DNA from: a bacterium UBP17_UBA6191
GTDB taxonomy: Bacteria > Muiribacteriota > UBA6191
Reading direction: 5' to 3'
DNA: 12,027 nucleotides
Assembly: GCA_002422125.1 (NCBI GenBank)
Contig: DITF01000207.1
Location: 1 to 12,027, forward strand
Position numbers and translations under genes: made by a program. Within the stretch, counting starts at the first letter, position 1; each line of letters opens with the position of its first letter. The notes under the pieces were generated by a model that saw only the letters and a program-made list of their open reading frames with translations, was not told the DNA's origin and searched no databases. Positions 6,678 to 12,027 of this stretch are shown here, in pieces.

Positions 6678-8443
6678 ACGATTTAAAGCTTTTATTGCCT
6701 AGGGTAAAGAAACACTGGTTTCTAATCCTGTTCAGCTTTTTTGGAGCGTTTATTGTGGCTCTGTCTACAACAGCCAATGCCGAAGTTCTAAAATTTTTAC
6801 TGGATAAGGTTTTGGTGGTGCCGGAGAAAGTGGATCCCCAGTTGCATTATCGAACCCAGACCATCAATTTATATTGGGTTACATTTCTGGCCGTTTTTGT
6901 GACCATGATGCGAGGCCTAGGCGAGTTCATCAAAAGTTATACCCTTTCTTATGTTCAGCAGCGCATCATTCTTGGTCTAAGAAGAGACTTTTTTGCACAC
7001 CTGCAAAAGCTGCCTCTAAATTTTTATGCCCGATCCAGAACCGGGGATCTGTTAGCCAGAATGAGCTCCGATATTATGGCGATTGAGAATATGTTACGGC
7101 AGATGATCAACACCTTGGCTGAACCACTGATCATTGTTTGTTTGATTGGATACATGTTTCATATCTATTGGAAGCTAGCCATTTTAATTTTTGTGATCCT
7201 GCCAGTTTTAGGCCTTACGGTCCGTAGTCTTTCGGTTCGTTTACGCAATGCCGGAAAACTATTACAAGCCAAGACAGGCGATATTACGGCTTTGCTTCAA
7301 GAATCGGTTATGGGAATCAAGATTATTAAAGCATTTGGCATGCAAAAATCCAGAAATGAGTTTTTTGAGCGCGAGAGTGAGGCCAATTTTAAGTACTCCA
7401 TGAAGAGTGTAAAATATGTGGCTATGACCAATCCTGTGGTCGAGTTTGCGGACTCTATTGGAGTGGCTCTCATGATATATTTTGGAGCACGGGGGGTCAT
7501 TGATCAGGAAATTTCTGCTGGAGAACTGATCGCATTTTTAACCTGTCTTGGGCTTGTGTTTCAACCCATCAAAAAAATCACCAATGCCAATGGTGTAATT
7601 CAGTCAAGTATTGCCGGACTGCGACGCGTGTTTGAAATTCTGGAAGAGCCTGTGGAGCAGGATAAGGGCCAAAGACCGATCCCTGTGGAGTCTCGAGATA
7701 GTGATTTGGTGTTTGATAAGGTCAATTTTTCGTTTCAGCCAGAGAACCCCGTATTGCTTGATTTATCCCTTAGCATAAAAAAGGGTAGTATGGTTGCCCT
7801 AGTTGGGCCTTCGGGGGCTGGAAAAACCAGTTTGTTAAATCTGATTCCTCGATTTTATGAGTTAAATTCGGGAAATATCTATTATGCAGGTCATGATATC
7901 CGTGAATATCCTTTGGAAGAATACCGCTCCCTGATTGGAATTGTGCCTCAGGAGACGATGCTTTTTTCCGGGACAGTTAGGGACAATGTTTTGATGGCCA
8001 GACCCGATGCAACGGAGGCTGATTTGATTCAGGCCTGTAAGATGGCCAACGCTCATGATTTCCTGATGGATTTACCCAAAGGCTATGATACGGTAGTTGC
8101 AGAACTTGGAGTTGGGCTATCCGGGGGACAGAAACAAAGAATTGCCATTGCTAGGGCCATACTTAAAAATCCGGCGATTCTTCTATTGGATGAGGCTACA
8201 AGTGCTCTGGATAATGAGTCAGAAAGATTGGTCCAGGAATCCTTAAAGCTTTTGATGCAAAACAGGACCACTCTAGTGATTGCTCACCGCATCTCGACTA
8301 TCATGGATGCCGATCAGATTGTGGTCATGTCACAGGGAAAAATCGAGGATATGGGAAGACACGATGAATTGTTGAAGCGATCTGGGCTTTATGCAAAGTT
8401 GTGTAGAAATATGTCACATCCCGAGGAAATTCATGACGCGTAA
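6674..8443 (+). CDS. msbA: MsbA-like lipid A/LPS export ABC transporter (fused TMD-NBD)
   Basis: A half-transporter of 589 residues (E. coli MsbA has 582) that would dimerise and flip core-lipid A across the inner membrane. The N-terminal half has about six membrane segments, starting near residues 15-35. The ATPase half has Walker A GPSGAGKTS (378-386, K384), the Q-loop PQETMLFSGTVRDNV, signature LSGGQ (482-486), Walker B ILLLDE (D506, E507) and the switch histidine H538. All catalytic residues are present. Its place between two lpxB-type genes and directly before a lipid A acyltransferase gene supports lipid A as substrate over a drug or peptide. The start overlaps the lpxB stop as ATGA; the end overlaps the next gene by 11 nt. 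Multidrug exporters of the same family cannot be excluded by sequence alone. Confidence 0.9.
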   Translation: MNDLKLLLPRVKKHWFLILFSFFGAFIVALSTTANAEVLKFLLDKVLVVPEKVDPQLHYRTQTINLYWVTFLAVFVTMMRGLGEFIKSYTLSYVQQRIILGLRRDFFAHLQKLPLNFYARSRTGDLLARMSSDIMAIENMLRQMINTLAEPLIIVCLIGYMFHIYWKLAILIFVILPVLGLTVRSLSVRLRNAGKLLQAKTGDITALLQESVMGIKIIKAFGMQKSRNEFFERESEANFKYSMKSVKYVAMTNPVVEFADSIGVALMIYFGARGVIDQEISAGELIAFLTCLGLVFQPIKKITNANGVIQSSIAGLRRVFEILEEPVEQDKGQRPIPVESRDSDLVFDKVNFSFQPENPVLLDLSLSIKKGSMVALVGPSGAGKTSLLNLIPRFYELNSGNIYYAGHDIREYPLEEYRSLIGIVPQETMLFSGTVRDNVLMARPDATEADLIQACKMANAHDFLMDLPKGYDTVVAELGVGLSGGQKQRIAIARAILKNPAILLLDEATSALDNESERLVQESLKLLMQNRTTLVIAHRISTIMDADQIVVMSQGKIEDMGRHDELLKRSGLYAKLCRNMSHPEEIHDA

Positions 8444-9608
8444 ACGAATTTTTGTGTGCGCAGGGGAGTACTCAGGCAGCCTGTACATGTCGGCCACGGT
8501 AAAATCCATCTTACAAGATTACCCGGATTTTGAGATTTATGGTATTGGCGGCAGTGAAATGCAAAAGGCTGGAGCCAGATTATTACATAATTCGGACTCC
8601 TGGGGCTCCATTGGTCTGGTGGAGGCCTTAAAACGCTGGTATCTGATCCCAGTGAATTTTGCCATGCGCAAACGATTAAGTCAGGATAGACCGGATCTGG
8701 TGCTTTTGGCTGATTATCCTGGCTTTAATATGCATTTGGCCCGCAGAGCCCAAAGTCTGGGCATACCCTGCGTATATCTTTTTCCACCGCGCAAATTTGC
8801 CAATTCTGCTGTTGATGTCAAGGAGGCGGCATCTGTCATTCGACGGGTTGCAGCCGAGTTTTTGCCCACCTATGAAGTTTATCAGGAGGCTGGGGCTAGG
8901 GTGGATTTTGTCGGGCATCCCATGCTGGATACCTTGCCAAGGCTTGATCGAGAAGGGTTGCGCGGCAAAAACGGGGTTGGTGAAGACGAAATGCTGGTTT
9001 TGGTTTTACCTGGCTCCAGAGCCCAGGAAGTCAGCCTGATGCTACCCTTGTTTGCCAAAACTATTCCATTGCTTCATGCCCGTTATCCAGGCTTGCGATT
9101 TCATGTGCTGGGAGCAGAAAATTTAAAATCTGACAGCAGTCAAAATGTTCATCTTGAACAGTTTACGCAAAATCTAAAGCAGCAGGGAATTGAGATACAA
9201 TTGATATGGGAAGACCGCTTCTCCCAGATGCAGATGGCCGATTTTGCCCTTGTGACTTCCGGCACAGCTACCATGGAATTAATGGTTTATGGGGTTCCCA
9301 TGGTGATTTGTTACAAGGTAAGTATTCTGACCGAGATACTGGCCCGCTGTATCTTTTACCAGTTGCCTGAGCATATTGGATTGCCAAACCTATTGGCTGG
9401 CACAAGACTTGTACCAGAGCTGGTGCAAAGACAGGCTACCCCAGAAAACGTGGCTTCCGAGGTACTTAAGATTCTTAAAGATCCTAAAAAACTGGCCGAG
9501 ATTCGCGATCAGTTTAATGAGGTTTCCGCAAAACTTGGGGGAGTGGGCTCAGTAAATCGTCTCAAGTCTGTGATTTATGAGGAGTTGGGGCTGAGAGCCT
9601 GTCCATGA
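8433..9608 (+). CDS. Second, divergent LpxB-like glycosyltransferase (GT19)
   Basis: A 391-residue paralogue of LpxB. Kept hallmarks are CAGEYSGSLYMS at the N-terminus, D94 in LADYPGF, VGHPMLD, PGSR at 193-196 (R196) and TSGTATME at 275-282 (E282), so it may be catalytically active. It differs where canonical LpxB has the WxW and FPFE motifs: here the text is PPRKFANSAV (118-127) and FLPTYEVY, with both tryptophans and the FPFE lost. This region probably shapes acceptor or membrane binding, so the substrate may differ from lipid X. I start at the ATG at 8433, which has GAGGAA at 8423-8428 and overlaps the transporter stop by 11 nt; an ATG at 8391 would add 14 unrelated residues. Possible roles are a modified lipid A disaccharide, a further sugar on lipid A, or a redundant LpxB. 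The family is sure; the reaction is unknown. Confidence 0.88.
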   Translation: MTRKRIFVCAGEYSGSLYMSATVKSILQDYPDFEIYGIGGSEMQKAGARLLHNSDSWGSIGLVEALKRWYLIPVNFAMRKRLSQDRPDLVLLADYPGFNMHLARRAQSLGIPCVYLFPPRKFANSAVDVKEAASVIRRVAAEFLPTYEVYQEAGARVDFVGHPMLDTLPRLDREGLRGKNGVGEDEMLVLVLPGSRAQEVSLMLPLFAKTIPLLHARYPGLRFHVLGAENLKSDSSQNVHLEQFTQNLKQQGIEIQLIWEDRFSQMQMADFALVTSGTATMELMVYGVPMVICYKVSILTEILARCIFYQLPEHIGLPNLLAGTRLVPELVQRQATPENVASEVLKILKDPKKLAEIRDQFNEVSAKLGGVGSVNRLKSVIYEELGLRACP

Positions 9609-10558
9609 TCTCTCTTCTGGCCTGGCTTGAAAAGGCTTTGGGCATGGGAACGCGCTTTTTTTGGCTTCGATTGTTTGAAAAGCTTAGTTATGTCTTAGCA
9701 CTAATCATTCCCGCCGTGGCCAAACGAAACTTAAATGTGATTCGGGCCTATGCAAATCTTCATGGTGTAAAACTGGAATCGAACTACCGTATTTACAGGC
9801 AGTATCTTTTTTATCAGCTCAAACTGCTTTTGGACATGTTTCTAATCGCTCGTATATCCAAGTCTTCTTTTAAGAAAAATCTTGTGATGGATAAAAAGGA
9901 TGAACTGCGTTTATTGGATCTAGTTCAGTCGGGACAAGGGGCCTGTATTATCTCTATGCACTTTGGCAACTGGGAGCTTGGTGCTCTGTTGTTTCAGCAC
10001 TATGGAAAAAACGCTGGTTCGTTATACTTTGAGCAACTGGACACGGCTTTGAACAACTGGTTTACTCAGACTCGTACCGGTATTGGAGCACATTTGTTTC
10101 ATCAGAGAAAGGGTCTCAAATCCTCGCTAGAGTTTTTGAAGTCTGGGGGCATGATGACGGTAATCTGTGATCAAGACGGAACAAAAAATGGACATTTTTT
10201 ACATTTTATGAATCTATGGGCCAGTTTCCCCCGTTCGTTGGAATTGTTTGTCAAACATACCAAGGCACCCTTGTTGCCTATGCTTTTATGGCATGAGGGA
10301 GATCAGTATCGCTTCAAATTTTACGATGAAATCACATATGACAATGAAAACCCGGATTATGCCTCGATTTATAAAAACATCTGTAATTGGATGCAGGAGA
10401 TAATTATGCATAATCCCGAACAGTGGCTCTTGCTCTATGATCGATTTAAGCTTCGTCACCGTCCCTTTCTTCAGGAAAAAGGCTGGCTTGATTCCAGCCT
10501 ACAGGACTATCAGAAGGCTTGGAGTGGGGAGTCGGTAGAACCTAGGGAGTACAAGTGA
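9605..10558 (+). CDS. Lipid A late acyltransferase, LpxL/HtrB family
   Basis: A 317-residue member of the lysophospholipid acyltransferase family that uses acyl-ACP to add a secondary fatty acid to lipid A at the inner membrane. The catalytic HX4E motif is H119-F-G-N-W-E124 in ISMHFGNWELG. A hydrophobic N-terminal region (about residues 1-45, including YVLALIIPAVA) is a probable membrane anchor. The second block, VICDQDGTKNG, and the C-terminal NPEQWLLLYDRFKLR correspond to conserved HtrB/LpxL blocks; the usual WxHRRW is replaced by YDRF, so it is a divergent member. LpxL normally acts after LpxK and KdtA, and neither gene is present here. It overlaps the LpxB-like gene upstream by ATGA and pdxA downstream by GTGA. 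I cannot tell LpxL from LpxM or LpxP, hence no symbol. Confidence 0.85.
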   Translation: MISLLAWLEKALGMGTRFFWLRLFEKLSYVLALIIPAVAKRNLNVIRAYANLHGVKLESNYRIYRQYLFYQLKLLLDMFLIARISKSSFKKNLVMDKKDELRLLDLVQSGQGACIISMHFGNWELGALLFQHYGKNAGSLYFEQLDTALNNWFTQTRTGIGAHLFHQRKGLKSSLEFLKSGGMMTVICDQDGTKNGHFLHFMNLWASFPRSLELFVKHTKAPLLPMLLWHEGDQYRFKFYDEITYDNENPDYASIYKNICNWMQEIIMHNPEQWLLLYDRFKLRHRPFLQEKGWLDSSLQDYQKAWSGESVEPREYK

Positions 10559-11484
10559 AAGAAGTGCTTGGAATCACCATGGGAGATCCAGCAGGCATTG
10601 GGCCCGAAATTGTTTACCGCGCCTGGGAACAGCTCAAAGGGAGGCTAAAAAGACCGTTTGTGATTTTTGGTACTCCCGAGGTTTATTCCAGGCTCCAGAT
10701 TGAGATTGAATCAGAATTTTTGCGTCACATGGAAGGCCCCACCGATATTCAGGGATACCAGATTGGTGAGGAAGGTAAAGTTTCCGGGGAACTAGCCTAT
10801 GCATTTTTGGAAATGTCGGTAGAGGCGGTTAAAACGGGCCGGGTTCAGGCACTGTTGAATGCCCCAGTCAGCAAAAAGGCCATCGCCTATTCAGAGCCAG
10901 ACTTTTTAGGCCATACCCAGTACTACGAAAAACATCTTGGAGATGGCCCGGCTGTGATGTCCTTTTACGGCTCAGAATTTTGCCTCTGTCTGCTGACTCA
11001 TCATGTGCCCATAAAAACGGCCTCCCATCAGTTTTTGAATTCCGACCTTAAACAGATATTTCTAAGAGGAATTCAGGGTTTTGAAAGGATTTTTGGACAC
11101 AAGGTAAGGGCGTGTGTCTGTGGCTTTAATCCCCATGCCGGAGAAGGTGGATTATTGAGCTCTGGTGAAGAAGAGCGACTTGAGGCCGTCTTAAAAGACC
11201 TTAAAGAATCAGGTATTTTTATTGAGGGGCCAATTGCAGCAGACAGCCTTTTTATTCCCTCCATTCGCAAAAACTTTGATCTGATCTTTGCTTGCCACCA
11301 TGATCAGGGACTGATTCCATTTAAGGCAACTCACGCACCCAAAGGCCTGTCCCTAACCTTTGGTCTTAAGGTACTTCGAGCCACCGTAGATCATGGCACG
11401 GCCTTTGATAAGGCTGGCAAGGGCCTAGCCTCTTGTGAGTCCATGCTTGAGGCCTGGGAGCTGATGGATCAGGCACCGTTTTAA
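10555..11484 (+). CDS. pdxA: 4-hydroxythreonine-4-phosphate dehydrogenase PdxA
   Basis: PdxA oxidises 4-phosphohydroxy-L-threonine in the DXP-dependent pathway to pyridoxal 5'-phosphate, in the cytoplasm. The family start GITMGDPAGIGPE is at residues 6-18, followed by NAPVSKKAI and FLGHTQYY (H120). The metal ligands are probably H149 or H150 in THHVPI, H194 in NPHAGEGG and H249 in CHHDQGLIPFK, matching E. coli His166, His211 and His266. The C-terminal DHGTAFDKAGKG is the last conserved block. The length of 309 compares with 329 in E. coli. Translation starts at a GTG preceded by TAGGGAG (10543-10549), overlapping the acyltransferase stop as GTGA. It is the last gene of the run; its link to lipid A genes is positional only. 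Confidence 0.93.
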   Translation: MKEVLGITMGDPAGIGPEIVYRAWEQLKGRLKRPFVIFGTPEVYSRLQIEIESEFLRHMEGPTDIQGYQIGEEGKVSGELAYAFLEMSVEAVKTGRVQALLNAPVSKKAIAYSEPDFLGHTQYYEKHLGDGPAVMSFYGSEFCLCLLTHHVPIKTASHQFLNSDLKQIFLRGIQGFERIFGHKVRACVCGFNPHAGEGGLLSSGEEERLEAVLKDLKESGIFIEGPIAADSLFIPSIRKNFDLIFACHHDQGLIPFKATHAPKGLSLTFGLKVLRATVDHGTAFDKAGKGLASCESMLEAWELMDQAPF

Positions 11485-11500
11485 GAACCGGTCATAAGCA

Positions 11501-11519
11501 AAAAATGGCTTGCATTTTT
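11501..11519 (+). terminator. Weak A/T hairpin after pdxA, possible operon terminator
   Basis: AAAAATG (11501-11507) can pair with CATTTTT (11513-11519) around a 5-nt loop, and the T-rich 3' arm could act as the U-tract. The stem has only one G-C pair, so termination would be weak. Some operon transcripts may read into the tRNA gene and stop at its strong terminator. Confidence 0.25.
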
Positions 11520-11538
11520 AGGCCGTCGGAAATATCAT
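11511..11538 (+). promoter_or_regulatory. Possible promoter of the tRNA-Gly gene
   Basis: TTGCAT (11511-11516), a 16-nt spacer and TATCAT (11533-11538) would start transcription near 11545, a few bases before the tRNA. The -35 box is poor and overlaps the weak hairpin, so this is tentative. Confidence 0.3.
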
Positions 11539-11549
11539 ACAGCCCTGTT

Positions 11550-11621
11550 GCGAAAGTGGCGCAGTGGTAGCGCATCTCGTTGCCAACGAGAGGGTCGCGA
11601 GTTCGAATCTCGTCTTTCGCT
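11550..11621 (+). tRNA. tRNA-Gly (anticodon GCC)
   Basis: A complete cloverleaf can be drawn. The acceptor stem is GCGAAAG (11550-11556) with CTTTCGC (11614-11620). The D arm is GCGC/GCGC at 11559-11562 and 11570-11573. The anticodon stem is TCTCG/CGAGA around loop TTGCCAA, with anticodon GCC at 11582-11584. The T arm GCGAG/CTCGT encloses TTCGAAT and has one G-U pair. The discriminator base is T at 11621, as usual for bacterial tRNA-Gly. The CCA end is not encoded and must be added after transcription. Confidence 0.97.
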
Positions 11622-11625
11622 TCTT

Positions 11626-11661
11626 AAAAGCCTCGGCCGTTTTGTCGGGGCTTTTTCTTTT
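11626..11661 (+). terminator. Intrinsic terminator after tRNA-Gly
   Basis: AAAAGCCTCGGC (11626-11637) pairs with GTCGGGGCTTTT (11644-11655) over 12 bp, two of them G-U, around a 6-nt loop, and is followed by TCTTTT. It sits 5 nt after the tRNA. With its A-rich 5' arm it could also stop minus-strand transcription from the HNH gene. The following 145 bases (11662-11806) show no gene or convincing signal. Confidence 0.85.
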
Positions 11662-11806
11662 CCTCTGATATACTCCTATTATTGGTTTTCTAAGATTGGC
11701 ATGCTTGAGCAATCGCAAAATAAGGATATAGCTCACATTCTGCACCTAGCACCCCAGTACAAATTCGTACCAATACAAACAATCTCAAACAATACGCGAC
11801 CGAAAC

Positions 11807-12027
11807 TCAATTCTTGATCCCCAGCTCCCGCCTAAACTGCCTTAAAAGAGCCAAGGATCTCTCAATTTCTTCCTGATGATGCAGGTAGGTGTGATGAACT
11901 GAGCAAAGGGTGGTCAAATTCTCGACGGTATTTTTGCCACCATCCTTGACTGGTTTGATGTGATGAATATGTAAATACCGTCTGTGGTTACATCGCCTGC
12001 CGTTTTTCTCAAAGCTGCATCGTCCCT
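11807..12027 (-). CDS. HNH endonuclease domain protein (partial, N-terminus off the edge)
   Basis: Reading the minus strand from the right edge gives an open frame of 72 codons that ends in TGA at 11809-11807. It contains a ββα-metal HNH fold. CSFEKNGRRC has a C-x8-C zinc pair, followed by YLHIHHIKPVKDGG with the catalytic double histidine, NTVENLTTLC, and SVHHTYLHH with the last metal histidines. The tail is an amphipathic, Arg/Glu-rich helix. Such stand-alone HNH proteins include restriction-type nucleases and mobile-element enzymes, and are often present in several copies per genome. The N-terminal part needed to place it in a subfamily lies outside the window. It converges on the tRNA-Gly terminator. 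Confidence 0.8.
   Translation of the reverse strand, partial: GRCSFEKNGRRCNHRRYLHIHHIKPVKDGGKNTVENLTTLCSVHHTYLHHQEEIERSLALLRQFRRELGIKN

Noticed and set aside
8391..8432. Earlier ATG for the second LpxB-like gene
   Set aside because: It adds 14 unrelated residues inside the transporter gene, while the ATG at 8433 has a good GAGGAA ribosome binding site and the family N-terminus.
11518..11745. Minus-strand 75-codon frame across the tRNA
   Set aside because: Its RFELATLSLATRC-like sequence is a well-known spurious translation of the antisense of a tRNA gene.
11751..11773. Short GTAC...GTAC repeat
   Set aside because: GTAC is a 4-base self-complementary word; the structure is too small to mean anything.
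11755..11795. Repeated CAATAC/CAAAC words, possible array
   Set aside because: The units are short, uneven and A-rich, with no spacer pattern, so neither CRISPR nor iterons are supported.
11548..11817. Plus-strand 89-codon frame across the tRNA and terminator
   Set aside because: It runs through the tRNA-Gly and its terminator and has no family resemblance.

Overview
The window comes from a Gram-negative, lipopolysaccharide-making bacterium. It carries LpxI (not LpxH) for UDP-2,3-diacylglucosamine hydrolysis, a holB-ricT gene pair, two LpxB-like glycosyltransferases and an HNH endonuclease fragment. LpxI is typical of Alphaproteobacteria and of former Deltaproteobacteria and relatives. I lean towards a Bdellovibrionota or deltaproteobacterial-type genome, but this is inference from gene content and no marker in the window settles it.

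Left end (1-1348, minus strand): a two-gene unit transcribed away from the main operon. An ImmA/IrrE-type zinc metallopeptidase is followed, with an 11-nt overlap, by an ORF of 269 codons that runs off the left edge with no stop. Translated by hand, this ORF is a class III nucleotidyl cyclase homologue. Its closest look-alikes, from memory, are the stand-alone cyclases of Pycsar antiphage systems. This peptidase-cyclase pair is the best candidate for an undescribed signalling or defence module here.

Middle (about 1459-11484, plus strand): nine genes packed without gaps, each overlapping the next or separated by a single base: rlmN, holB, ricT, lpxI, lpxB, msbA-like, a second lpxB-like gene, an lpxL/htrB-type acyltransferase and pdxA. 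The first three serve translation accuracy, replication and RNA processing or regulation. The next five cover several lipid A steps: LpxI makes 2,3-diacylglucosamine-1-phosphate (lipid X), LpxB joins it to UDP-diacylglucosamine, MsbA flips the product and LpxL adds a late acyl chain. lpxK and kdtA/waaA are not in the window. PdxA belongs to vitamin B6 synthesis. No terminator or internal promoter is evident inside the run, so it looks like one translationally coupled operon driven from the intergenic region at 1349-1493.

Right end (11485-12027): a short spacer holding a tRNA-Gly(GCC) gene with a possible promoter and a clear intrinsic terminator, then about 145 bases in which I see no gene, then the 3' end of a minus-strand HNH endonuclease gene that runs off the right edge. 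No CRISPR array, insertion sequence, rRNA or replication origin was seen.
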